64,000 nucleotides of DNA from CBDCYN01 sp965224205 (GTDB lineage: Bacteria; Planctomycetota; Phycisphaerae; Phycisphaerales; Phycisphaeraceae): contig CBDCYN010000023.1 in assembly GCA_965224205.1 (NCBI GenBank), positions 434,001 through 498,000 of the forward strand. The letters run 5' to 3'. This document shows positions 8,289-16,715 of the stretch, in pieces (positions within the stretch are counted from its first letter, which is position 1; every line of letters starts with the position of its first letter). Under the pieces are notes generated by a model. The model saw nothing but the letters and a program-made list of their open reading frames with translations, did not search any database and was not told where the DNA came from. Both the position numbers and the translations under genes were made by a program.

Positions 8289-9602
8289 ATGGCTCTTTTT
8301 TGCAGCGGGATGGAGTTCCCGATCGGCAGGCCAATCGCCTACACCGAGCCGCCCCACACCCTCGCCGCTGACCGCATCCAACTGCCACTAAAGAGACCAC
8401 CTTGCGTGGTCGAAGGCCAACCCCTATCCCCCGGGCAACCGCTGGTCGACGCTCAAGACGGGTTATGGACCCCCACCTGCCCGGTGCGGGGCAGGGTCCA
8501 AAAGCTGATCGCCCCAGATCCAATCGCTGGCCCCGGAACCCATAGTACGGTTGTCGTGATCGAACCCAGCGATGAGGAACAGGACACCTCGCTGGCGGTC
8601 GACCCGCCTTCGGGTCGGCGGTTCGATCAGTGGCTGACCGCGCTGCGGCAGCTAGGGCCCTGGCCCGGCCATGACGGGCGTGTCGGGTTCGAGGCTCAGC
8701 TCGACACCGCCCAGCAACGCCCCCCCGCCACCCTGATCTGTGTCGGGTTAGACGGGTTCTCCCCGTACCCCGACCGAAGCAGTTTGCTGATGAGCTTCCC
8801 CAACGACGCGGTGCTGGGCACGCTGATGATCGCGGATCTGATCGGGATCAAGGATGTGTCCATGGTGGCCGCGGATCTCGCGGCGGTGGTGTCGAAGCTG
8901 CGGCCGGTCTGCCGCCGATACCGCCTAAGGCTAATCGACACCCACCCCGTGTACCCCGCCTCCGAGCCGACGCTGGTGGCGTGGTCCCACGGCCGGGGCT
9001 TGAAACTGCCGGCCGGGCAGAACCCGGTCGAGGCCGGGCTGATGCTGATCAGCCCGTGGACCGCGATCCGGTTCGCCCGCTGGGTGGCGAGGCGGCGGAT
9101 CGACCTGATCCAGCCCGTGATGATCGCCTGGCCCGAACGCGGCAGCCGCCCCACGGTGACCTATACCTTCGCCGGTTCACCGCTGGCGACGCTCCACCCC
9201 AGGCTGCGTGAAATCTTGAGCCACAGCTCGCACCGGGTCCTCCTGGGCCACCCGATGACCGGCCGGCTCATCGCCCCCGCCCCCGATGAGCGACCGACAG
9301 CCCAGACGGTGGTCCGGTCCCACGCCACGTTGATCTCGGTCCTCGATCACGCCACCGCGCGCCCCGCCGAGCCGTGCATCAGTTGTGGCTGGTGCGCCGA
9401 AACGTGCCCCACCGGGCTCGAGCCGATCCGCCTCATGGATCAATGCCAGGCCAACTCACAAGACGCGAGGGTCCGTCAGCAGCTGTCATGGTGCATCGAC
9501 TGTGGGCTGTGCTCCTATATCTGCCCCTCGACGATCCCGATCGCTCAGACCCTCCACGACCAAGCGCTGCAACGGGGATTGATCCGTCATACACCGCGCT
9601 AG
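8289..9602 (+). CDS. RnfC-like electron-transport protein with two 4Fe-4S clusters
   Basis: The 437-residue protein has an N-terminal barrel-sandwich/Complex1-51K-like region as in RnfC (LPLKRPPCVVEGQPLSPGQP, WTPTCPVRGRV). The C-terminal part carries two ferredoxin-type motifs, CISCGWCAETCP (from about Cys363) and CIDCGLCSYICP (from about Cys402). RnfC is the NADH/ferredoxin-facing subunit of the Rnf complex. No rnfA/B/D/E/G genes are nearby, and the central FMN/NADH region is weakly conserved, so it may serve another electron-transfer complex. The TAG stop is formed by the TA target site plus the first base of an inserted 112-bp MITE. Confidence 0.8.
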   Translation: MALFCSGMEFPIGRPIAYTEPPHTLAADRIQLPLKRPPCVVEGQPLSPGQPLVDAQDGLWTPTCPVRGRVQKLIAPDPIAGPGTHSTVVVIEPSDEEQDTSLAVDPPSGRRFDQWLTALRQLGPWPGHDGRVGFEAQLDTAQQRPPATLICVGLDGFSPYPDRSSLLMSFPNDAVLGTLMIADLIGIKDVSMVAADLAAVVSKLRPVCRRYRLRLIDTHPVYPASEPTLVAWSHGRGLKLPAGQNPVEAGLMLISPWTAIRFARWVARRRIDLIQPVMIAWPERGSRPTVTYTFAGSPLATLHPRLREILSHSSHRVLLGHPMTGRLIAPAPDERPTAQTVVRSHATLISVLDHATARPAEPCISCGWCAETCPTGLEPIRLMDQCQANSQDARVRQQLSWCIDCGLCSYICPSTIPIAQTLHDQALQRGLIRHTPR

Positions 9603-9713
9603 AGCGTATCCCGGTTTCATGTACGACATAAGGACGTCGGGTTATTCGCAAGAACCCGCTGCCTCACGGTCGCGGCTCGCTGGGAACGTCATACGTCATT
9701 TCAGGAAACGCTC
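9602..9713. mobile_element. 112-bp MITE (copy 1), TA-flanked
   Basis: The left end GAGCGTATCCCGGTTTCATG is inverted at the right end (reverse complement GAGCGTTTCCTGAAATGACG). TA dinucleotides flank both sides. The interior contains the core CTCACGGTCGCGGCTCGCTG. It has the same length as three other copies. It supplies the stop codon of the RnfC-like gene. Confidence 0.85.
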
Positions 9714-9787
9714 TAAGAGCGAATAAGCGATGCAGCGACGGCCATGTGGCGGGGGAACAAGTGGGGGTGATCGAATGCAGCGATGAG

Positions 9788-11569
9788 CTACCGCTGTTCG
9801 GGGGAGGTCGGGTCGTCAAACACGATGCGGTTGCGTTCGAGGAGGGTGCCCATCGATTGATAGAAACGGGCGATTGCGACGTTGTAATCGGTCAGGGCCT
9901 GGACCTCGTCGATCTCGGAGTCGGCCAGCCGCTGCTGGGTGCCGAGCTTGAGGTCTAGCAGGAACTCCGGGGTCAGCGCTACCCCGGCTTTTTCTTGTTC
10001 CTCGATCGCGCGGAGGTTGTCGGCCGCGGCCCGCCGCGCGGCGCGGGCGGCGCCGATCAGGTCGTAGCTGGTCAACAGGTTGCGCAGGGAGCTTTTGACA
10101 TCGAGCACCACCTGCTGAGCGAGGTTCTGGTAATTAATCACCGCCGCGCGGCGGGCCAGCTGCTGCTCGCGGTAAAACGCCTCGGGCCCGCGGTTGCCGA
10201 TCGGGACCTCGAACTGGAGGTTCAGCAGGTAATCGATGAAATCGCCCAAGCCCATAAAGTTATACGCGGCATCGATCTCTTGGTCCTCTGTTCTCGTGAC
10301 CCCGTTGACCCGGATCGTCGCGGCCAGGTCCAGCTGCGGGAGACGCTGGTTGTCGGCCACCCGCTGGCGGATGGTCGCGTCTTGGATCTGCAACAGGGCC
10401 TGACGCACCTCGGGCCGGTGCTGCAACGCGGTCGTGACCGCGTCGAGCAGGCTAAACTGGACCGGCCTCTCGAGCGGGATCTCCACGGGGAGGATGAGTT
10501 CTTCGCTTGAAAGACCGATCTGGGGCGTATTGACCAGCCGCTTGAGCTGGTCCGACGCGAGGCGCACCTGCTGACGGGCTCGGATGACATCAGACCGGCG
10601 GATCTCCACGAAGCTGTTGGCCTCGGTGAGCCGAACGGGGTTGACGTCAAACCCCCCGCGCAGCTTCAGCTGGTCGCGGTCGTCTCGGGTGCGCTCGAGT
10701 AGGCGGGTGCGGATCAGCAGCTGCTGACGGGCAAAGACCAGGTCCCAGTACGCCTGCTCAACGTCCGCGGCGGTGACTAAGAGTTGGCGCTGGAGGTCGG
10801 CGACCGACTCGCGGCGGGCGTTTTCACTGAGTTGGATCTGTGCCCGGTTGACGTCCGTCCCGAAGTTACGCAGCAGCGGCTGGTTGAGGGTCACGCTGAC
10901 GTTGGCTTCATAGAACGTCGTGGTTTGAAAGAACGACGGCTCGCGACGCGTACGGGCGATCTCGGTTTGGGCCGAGATCTGTCCCCCGGTGGTCAACGGC
11001 TTGCGGATACCCGTGGTCAGGCGTCGGGTATCGGACTGGACGGTCCCGAACTGGCTGAACCCTAGATTGGTCGGGGGCTGGGGTGAGTCGGTCTTCTGAA
11101 AGTCGAACGCGGTAAAGAACACCGCGTCGAACTGGGCCTGGGCCTGGGTGAGCCGCGCCTCGTTGATCGCGGGGGTCATGCTCGCCTGGCGGACGTCGAG
11201 GTTGTTCTTGATCGCCAGGTGGACCGCTTCCTGGAGGGACATCGCGACGGTGCCGCTGCCGTCGAGACCCAGTAGATCGTTGCCCAGATCTGGGGTTTCG
11301 TCCCGGTAGGACCGCGGGCCGCTCATCTGGTCGAGCTCGAACCGCCGGTCTTGGGTGAGCTCCTGCTCGACTTCACTGGGTTGGCGGTGCAGCTCGATTG
11401 CGGGGGCTTCCCCGATCGCCTGGGCATACGCCCGGTGAGACGCCAACAGCTGCTCGCGCAACGCCTGCTCTTCCGTCCGCTCCAGGGGGCCATGGCAGCC
11501 AACGCTAACCAATAGGCCACCGACCCCGAACCATTTCATCCGATCTAAGATCCTGATAGCTAATCGCAT
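9788..11569 (-). CDS. TolC-like outer-membrane efflux lipoprotein
   Basis: This OEP-family protein of about 593 residues has a lipoprotein signal (lipobox SVGC, Cys25). Two copies of the OEP repeat follow, with long coiled-coil helices (ARRESVADLQRQLLVTAADV; LARRAAVINYQNLAQQVVLD) and the porin strands between them. TolC-type trimers form the outer-membrane channel of tripartite exporters or type I secretion. No membrane-fusion or pump gene adjoins it, so the partner is unknown. The frame extends 17 codons upstream to a TTG; the ATG beginning MRLAIRILDRMKW fits the signal peptide better. Confidence 0.88.
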   Translation of the reverse strand: MRLAIRILDRMKWFGVGGLLVSVGCHGPLERTEEQALREQLLASHRAYAQAIGEAPAIELHRQPSEVEQELTQDRRFELDQMSGPRSYRDETPDLGNDLLGLDGSGTVAMSLQEAVHLAIKNNLDVRQASMTPAINEARLTQAQAQFDAVFFTAFDFQKTDSPQPPTNLGFSQFGTVQSDTRRLTTGIRKPLTTGGQISAQTEIARTRREPSFFQTTTFYEANVSVTLNQPLLRNFGTDVNRAQIQLSENARRESVADLQRQLLVTAADVEQAYWDLVFARQQLLIRTRLLERTRDDRDQLKLRGGFDVNPVRLTEANSFVEIRRSDVIRARQQVRLASDQLKRLVNTPQIGLSSEELILPVEIPLERPVQFSLLDAVTTALQHRPEVRQALLQIQDATIRQRVADNQRLPQLDLAATIRVNGVTRTEDQEIDAAYNFMGLGDFIDYLLNLQFEVPIGNRGPEAFYREQQLARRAAVINYQNLAQQVVLDVKSSLRNLLTSYDLIGAARAARRAAADNLRAIEEQEKAGVALTPEFLLDLKLGTQQRLADSEIDEVQALTDYNVAIARFYQSMGTLLERNRIVFDDPTSPEQR

Positions 11570-11787
11570 GCCGGGAATATAGAGACCCCGTTGAAAACCG
11601 TCAAAAAACAGCGGCGTCAAGAGAGACGGATGTCAACACGTTGGGCTACCGGTTCAGCAGCGATGGATACGTGGAGAGGCGAGGTATTGAATTCCTTTCA
11701 TGTTTGGATCGCCATGCCCACCGGAGCTTTAACCTGACCCGCATCTACCCCACCTGCATCACGTGGGGATCATGGGTAAACCGGATC

Positions 11788-11814
11788 AAAAAAACCCGCA
11801 CCGGGAGGCGCGGG
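11788..11814 (-). terminator. Intrinsic terminator of the DUF11 lipoprotein gene
   Basis: Read on the minus strand, a CCCGC...GCGGG stem with a GC-rich interior is followed directly by seven T residues, about 33 bases after the stop codon. Confidence 0.75.
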
Positions 11815-11846
11815 TCGTGGTGATCAGAAGACGAGTCGAGCGAGAT

Positions 11847-13466
11847 TTATTTGTACATGTTCGTCGCCTCGGTCTCCTCGACCGGGCGGTTCAATTGGTC
11901 GCTGGTCATGGAGACCTTGAACCGAACATCTCCGGGGCGCACCGCTTTGACCGTGACGCGCCACTCGGCCTTGGCCGCGGGGGAGAGGCTGATGAGCGGC
12001 TCGAAGACCACCCGATCGCCGCTGTGGCGGCCGACGGTGGCGCCATCGGTGGAGAGGTACTGCATGTTGTCTTCGAGGGTGCAGACGATGCGGATGTTGG
12101 TGCCCGCAGCGCTGCCCTGGTTGGTAGCGGTGATCACGTAGGTCTGGTTGCTGCCGACCTCGGTGGGGTCTTCGAGGTCCACGACCTCAAGCAGGATCGC
12201 GGGGATCCCCCGGTACTGGGTCTGGGCTTTGGCCGAGACCGCCGAGGCGCAGGTGGCGCTGGCGACCGCGGTATGGTGCATGGTCCCTTCCCGTGAGCCC
12301 TTGAGCGTCAGCGACACGGTCTGTGACTGCCCCGGCGAGAGGGTGCCGAGGTTCCATAGGATCTTGCCGTCCGCCTGCCGCGCACCGCTCGAGAGGCTCA
12401 CCAGCTGCAGCCCGGTGGGCACGGAGTGCTCGATCGTGGTCTGGTTGGCGGGGCCGTCGCCGGTGTTGCGGACGGTGATCTCGTTGGTGCCGTTGCGGCC
12501 GATGAACTGCTGGTTGGGGGCGTTGTAGATCAGCTGCAACTGGGGCTCGCGCACCTGGGTGGCGACCTGGTTCGAGACGGCGGTCAGGCCGCCCTTGCCG
12601 ATCGCGGTCGCCTTGTACACGAACCGGCCTTTCTTCGAAGCCTTGAGCCGCGCGGTGTGCTGGCGTGACTGGTCGGGGGCTAGGGCCCCGACGTTGAACT
12701 CCACGGCGTTCTTGCCGTCGGTCGTCATCAACCCGTCGGGCAGGGCGTCGCTGATCCGGACGTCTTGGACCGTCCCGGTCCCGGTGTTGGTCACCCGGTA
12801 CTGGTAGACGATGTCGTCGCAGCGCAGCACGTCCGTGGGCCCGCTGATCGCGATCAGCAGCTTGGGCTGGACCACGTCGATGGACGTGCACAGCGATGAG
12901 TTATATGAGATCGCCGCACAGCTGCTGACCGCGCCCTCGCCCGAGGCCAACGCGGTGACGCGCACGGTCTTCGACTGACGCGGCTCGAGCCTGCCCAGGG
13001 ACCAGCTGACCGTGCCGTCTTGGCTGATCTGCCCCCGCGGAGCGGAGCTGCGGATCTGGAGGGTGGAGCTGGGTTTTTCGGTGAGTGTGACGTTCTCGAG
13101 CGGCTGATTGGTGAAGTTGGTCGCTTCGAGCTCATAAGTGAACGGATTATTATGGACCACCTCTCGCGGGGCCGTTTTGACGATCCCGATCGCGCTGGTT
13201 TTAGGGTCCCCGGTGGGGTACGCCAAGGTGACCTGTTGCATCCCGTCAGCCCGGGACGATCGGGGGCTGGGGCTCTTGATCTCCTTGACCACCGAGGTCG
13301 TCTCCCCACGGCTGGGCGCGGCCGCGTGGCTGCCGGGAGAAGGGCTGCTTTTCACGGCCGAAGGGGACCGGGTGGGCTGAGGGCTCGAGCAGCCGTAAAG
13401 GGATATCCCCACCACCGCGGCCACCATGTAATGAAGCAAACGACGCGAAGTTGCGTGGCGATACAT
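11847..13466 (-). CDS. DUF11-repeat surface lipoprotein
   Basis: The 539-residue protein has a lipoprotein signal ending LYGC (Cys26). A Ser/Pro-rich linker leads to about four DUF11-type beta-sandwich repeats, each with a V/I-x-N-TG-like core (LEATNFTNQPLENVTL; YQYRVTNTGTGTVQDVRISD; ITVRNTGDGPANQTTIEHSV; YVITATNQGSAAGTNIRIVC). DUF11 repeats are common in large cell-surface proteins of planctomycetes and chlamydiae (OmcB-like) and are thought to be structural. The open frame is much longer upstream, but a strong AAGGAGGTGAG lies just before the chosen ATG. Its own intrinsic terminator follows, so it is probably monocistronic. Confidence 0.88.
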   Translation of the reverse strand: MYRHATSRRLLHYMVAAVVGISLYGCSSPQPTRSPSAVKSSPSPGSHAAAPSRGETTSVVKEIKSPSPRSSRADGMQQVTLAYPTGDPKTSAIGIVKTAPREVVHNNPFTYELEATNFTNQPLENVTLTEKPSSTLQIRSSAPRGQISQDGTVSWSLGRLEPRQSKTVRVTALASGEGAVSSCAAISYNSSLCTSIDVVQPKLLIAISGPTDVLRCDDIVYQYRVTNTGTGTVQDVRISDALPDGLMTTDGKNAVEFNVGALAPDQSRQHTARLKASKKGRFVYKATAIGKGGLTAVSNQVATQVREPQLQLIYNAPNQQFIGRNGTNEITVRNTGDGPANQTTIEHSVPTGLQLVSLSSGARQADGKILWNLGTLSPGQSQTVSLTLKGSREGTMHHTAVASATCASAVSAKAQTQYRGIPAILLEVVDLEDPTEVGSNQTYVITATNQGSAAGTNIRIVCTLEDNMQYLSTDGATVGRHSGDRVVFEPLISLSPAAKAEWRVTVKAVRPGDVRFKVSMTSDQLNRPVEETEATNMYK

Positions 13467-13868
13467 GCTCACCTCCTTCTTTGCATTGGTTCTGAAGTAT
13501 CTACTCGTGGCTAACACCAATAATAATGATAACAAGTTTCTTCTGTCATGCGCGGACACGCACCGGTGAAACGGGCGTCCCATCGGTAACGTGCGATGGG
13601 CGGTTACCGCGATGAGGCGTGAGCCTCTTTCACCCTTAAGGCATGCCGTCGTTAGGAATCCCGAAACCGGCCGCGCCGGCTGGGCGGGCCGCACACGGCT
13701 TCATTCATGCACGCCCCGTCCTTCTCACTCAGGTCATGGATGCTTCGGTGACGCCTTAGTCGAGACCATCATGATCCTGACGGTACCTCGGGGCCTGGCG
13801 TTCCTTTTGCATCCCTCTCGAAAATTATCATACCGCCCAATATTCAATTTTTCTAGACGCGCCGTGCA
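13467..13868. other. Intergenic region between murF and DUF11 lipoprotein gene
   Basis: About 400 bases between two leftward genes. It must hold the DUF11 gene promoter; an AT-rich patch (AATAATAATGATAAC) lies about 60 bases before that start. No gene, hairpin or Rep1 copy is seen. Confidence 0.4.
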
Positions 13869-15683
13869 TCAACGACCGCGTCGGGGACCCTGGCGATCCC
13901 GGGAAGGGTCATGTCGCGTACACAATGCACGCGAGTACGGCGAAGACGGTGGGGGTTGAGGCCCTGGCGACTCGTCATCTTCCGGCTGGCCCAGTTTGGG
14001 GATCAACTCTTCTAACCCCATCGCTCGAGAAGCCTTGATCAGCACCACATCGCCCGCCCTCAGCATCGCGGCTACTTTGGACCCAACGACCTCATTCCAA
14101 TTCCCGTACGTGAAAACGCGCCTCGATGTTGAGCTGCCCCACAGTTGACCCAGCTGCCAAGCGGTGTAAGCCGCCAGGGGACCAATCAGCACGGCAACGT
14201 CGATCCCCCCACCGTCTGCCGGGCCGTCACCGCACAAGCCGGGGGCAGCTTCTGCCTGGGGCCGGCCGTTTGGACCCTCTGAACGATGGCGCGCCTCGGT
14301 ATCGATCTCCGCGATCCGACGCCCCAGTTCTTGGTGAAGCTCCCTGGTGGCGTCGCCCAGCTCGAGCATGTCACCGAGCACCGCGACGCGACGCCCTTGA
14401 GGGCTGGATCGGAGGTAACCCGCCAGGACGCGCAGCGCCGCGACCATGGAATCCGGGTTCGCGTTGTAGGCGTCATTTATAACGGTGATGGGGCGGGCGG
14501 AACCCCCCACGTGGCGGACGTCCAAACGCATCTCAACCGGCTGCGCCGATGCCAGGGCGGCGGTGATCTGCTGACCGTCGACGCCCAACGCCCGAGCGAC
14601 CAGGATCGCTGCTAATGCGTTCATCGCGTTGTGCTCACCCAGGAGGGGCAGCTCGAATGACTCGGCCCAAGACCGGGCGGGTAGCAGGGCCTGGCCCGTA
14701 TCCGGAGGCGAACCGGCCTCTTGACGGTCTTGGGCCCGGAACGTGGCTTCAAAGGTTACCCCGTGCTCGTGACCACGATATTGCCTTAAACACGCCTCGT
14801 GGGCCTTGTCGTGACCGAACCGAGCGGTCGTCACCCCAGCCGGTACCTCGATGTGTTGCTCGAGAACGGGCTGATCCCCGTTGAATACCACCAGCCCGCC
14901 GCGCTTAACGAACCGCGCCAGAGATGACTTCTCTACGGCCACCCCGCGTAGATCGCCCAGCCCCTGGATGTGGGCCGACCCGATACCGGTGATCACCGCG
15001 ACGTCCGGCCGCACGATCGCCGCCAGGCACGCGATCTCCCCCGGGTGATTCGTGCCGACCTCGACGACCACGAAATCGTCGCCCTCTTTCGCGCCCAACA
15101 GGGTCAAGGGAACCCCGATCTGGTTGTTGAAACTTTTGGGGCTCTGCGTGCCTCGGCCCCTGCCCCAACGGTGGCCCGACGCGGCGCGCTTTCGTTGAGG
15201 TGCTTTCCCCCCAGCGGTGGATCCGTCCCCCTGGTCGCCCCCCGATGACAGGAGATGATAAATCAGGTTCCGGGTCGTGGTTTTGCCGTTGGAGCCCGTC
15301 ACCGCGATGACCACGGTGCCGCATTGGGCTAATCGATCGCGATACCCCTCAGCCAGGCGATGCAAGGCCCCGAGCGTGTCGTCCACCAGCAGAACCGGCG
15401 GGACAGGACGCGGCCCAGGGTTCTGAGACGATTGCGTGACGAAACGTTCGGCTTTTTCTGGGTCGCTGACGATCAGCAACGCGGCCCGGGCACGGGCTGC
15501 TTGGGCCAGAAAGTCATGCCCGTCGAACCTCTGACCGCGGATCGCCACGTACGCCTGCCCCGGTCGCAGGCTGCGTGTATCGATGCCCAGCCCGTCGAGC
15601 GACACGGCGTTCGACTCAGCGGGCTCGACCAGCCACCGGCCGTTGCCATGGGTTTGGAGACAGGGGTAAGACCAAAAACTCAT
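13869..15683 (-). CDS. murF: UDP-N-acetylmuramoyl-tripeptide--D-alanyl-D-alanine ligase with insertions
   Basis: This Mur ligase has the ATP loop GSNGKTTT (130-137), the SFNNQIGVPLTLL substrate segment, the HNAMNALAA central-domain motif and the C-terminal INDAYNANPDSM. It adds D-Ala-D-Ala to the UDP-MurNAc-tripeptide, the last cytoplasmic step of peptidoglycan precursor synthesis. At 604 residues it is longer than typical MurF (about 450). A Gly/Arg/Lys-rich insertion (about 147-182) separates the P-loop helix from KSFNNQIG, a second insertion (about 475-505) lies in the C-terminal domain, and a Pro/Arg-rich tail is added. No other mur genes are adjacent. A Rep1 copy lies upstream. Confidence 0.92.
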   Translation of the reverse strand: MSFWSYPCLQTHGNGRWLVEPAESNAVSLDGLGIDTRSLRPGQAYVAIRGQRFDGHDFLAQAARARAALLIVSDPEKAERFVTQSSQNPGPRPVPPVLLVDDTLGALHRLAEGYRDRLAQCGTVVIAVTGSNGKTTTRNLIYHLLSSGGDQGDGSTAGGKAPQRKRAASGHRWGRGRGTQSPKSFNNQIGVPLTLLGAKEGDDFVVVEVGTNHPGEIACLAAIVRPDVAVITGIGSAHIQGLGDLRGVAVEKSSLARFVKRGGLVVFNGDQPVLEQHIEVPAGVTTARFGHDKAHEACLRQYRGHEHGVTFEATFRAQDRQEAGSPPDTGQALLPARSWAESFELPLLGEHNAMNALAAILVARALGVDGQQITAALASAQPVEMRLDVRHVGGSARPITVINDAYNANPDSMVAALRVLAGYLRSSPQGRRVAVLGDMLELGDATRELHQELGRRIAEIDTEARHRSEGPNGRPQAEAAPGLCGDGPADGGGIDVAVLIGPLAAYTAWQLGQLWGSSTSRRVFTYGNWNEVVGSKVAAMLRAGDVVLIKASRAMGLEELIPKLGQPEDDESPGPQPPPSSPYSRALCTRHDPSRDRQGPRRGR

Positions 15684-15789
15684 GGGTCACGAGATCGCTC
15701 AGATCCACCGGGCTTCACAGGCGACCGCGCCCTGGGCACGGCTAGCATCCTATGGACGCATCGTAGCATGAGCGGCTGAGGATGGGACA

Positions 15790-15893
15790 TATACCGATCC
15801 CGGACGAATTGCGGCACGATTCGTGTACGCGGCTGGTAAGTTATCGGAGGCCAGCGGGTACCCGATGCGGTACTTTGATGCGCGGTGCGTATA
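15790..15893 (+). repeat. Rep1 element, full copy
   Basis: Rep1 copy from TATACCGATCCCGGACGAAT to the GCGCGGTGCGTATA end. It lies in the promoter-side region of murF. Confidence 0.85.
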
Positions 15894-16002
15894 CAGATCA
15901 CATATCCAAGGGCTGCCTGCCGGGCGGTGGGCACGATGAAGGCGACCCCCAAGTTCCGGCTGCCTCACAAAGAGGAGGATCGATTGTTCCCGCATAATCT
16001 CT

Positions 16003-16027
16003 AGCTGCGGGCAGCCTGCCCGCAGCT
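16003..16027. repeat. 11-bp-stem GC-rich hairpin
   Basis: AGCTGCGGGCA and TGCCCGCAGCT are perfectly complementary around a GCC loop. There is no T-run on the + strand, so a terminator role is doubtful. It stands alone between murF and the basic secreted-protein gene. Confidence 0.6.
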
Positions 16028-16297
16028 GGGGGTTTCAAGACCGAGACGCCCATTTCACCCTGACCTCGATTGGGCCACCAAAATTTCTTCTTCCGATTAT
16101 GTCGCCAACGACGATTTTCGGTGTTATCTCTATAGTGGGTGTCGCACGTATCCCGAGGTCCGCGGCTGCGGGGCCGGGTCGAGACGCGCGGCGTAGCCCT
16201 ATCGCTCGGCCGTCTTAGCGGCGGTCGAAGCGAACCGTCATTTCGACGAGACGCAAGCCCAAGAATCAGAGCACGTCAACACAGGAGGGACAGAGAG

Positions 16298-16705
16298 ATG
16301 CCGTCTGCATGGACCGTTCGCGCACGCCTGGTGGCGGTGATGGGGTTGGCGATCGTCTTGTGTGGGGGCCCTACCGCCTCCGCCGCGTTGGGGCCACGAA
16401 CACACACCGCCTTCAACCGCCAGACCGCTCGACAGCGGGTCAACATCCGCGTCAAACGCCGCCCGGCTGCCCGGCCCGGGACGGTCACCGCCCAGCGTGT
16501 CCGGGCCCAGCTTCGGAAGGTGCGGTCCAAGGCCCGCGCCTCCGCCTCGGCCCATGCCCGCTTCTCCCGTCGGCCCGCCAAGCGGTGGACGACCACACGC
16601 CGGTCGTCGCACGTGCGTGGGTCATTTTCCGCCCAACGCAAGACGAGCCTGTCGAAGGTCAAAACCGCCACGAACCGCCAACGGCCCGTCACCCGGAGGC
16701 GATAA
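16298..16705 (+). CDS. Small, very basic secreted protein, function unknown
   Basis: The 135-residue product has a Sec signal (VRARLVAVMGLAIVLCGG, likely cut after ASA). The mature part is dominated by Arg, Lys, Ser, Thr and Ala with hardly any acidic residues (RVNIRVKRRPAARPGTVTAQ). I recognise no domain. A good AGGAGGG precedes the ATG; the frame is open further upstream, but that part lacks such a site. It converges with the LEPR-XLL gene, whose stop lies only about 10 bases away. The composition suggests binding to an anionic polymer such as a cell-surface glycan or DNA (inference only). Confidence 0.65.
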   Translation: MPSAWTVRARLVAVMGLAIVLCGGPTASAALGPRTHTAFNRQTARQRVNIRVKRRPAARPGTVTAQRVRAQLRKVRSKARASASAHARFSRRPAKRWTTTRRSSHVRGSFSAQRKTSLSKVKTATNRQRPVTRRR

Positions 16706-16715
16706 AGAGCACGGC

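Noticed and set aside
16003..16027. Intrinsic terminator
   Set aside because: Strong hairpin but followed by GGGGG rather than a T-run, and no gene ends nearby in that direction.
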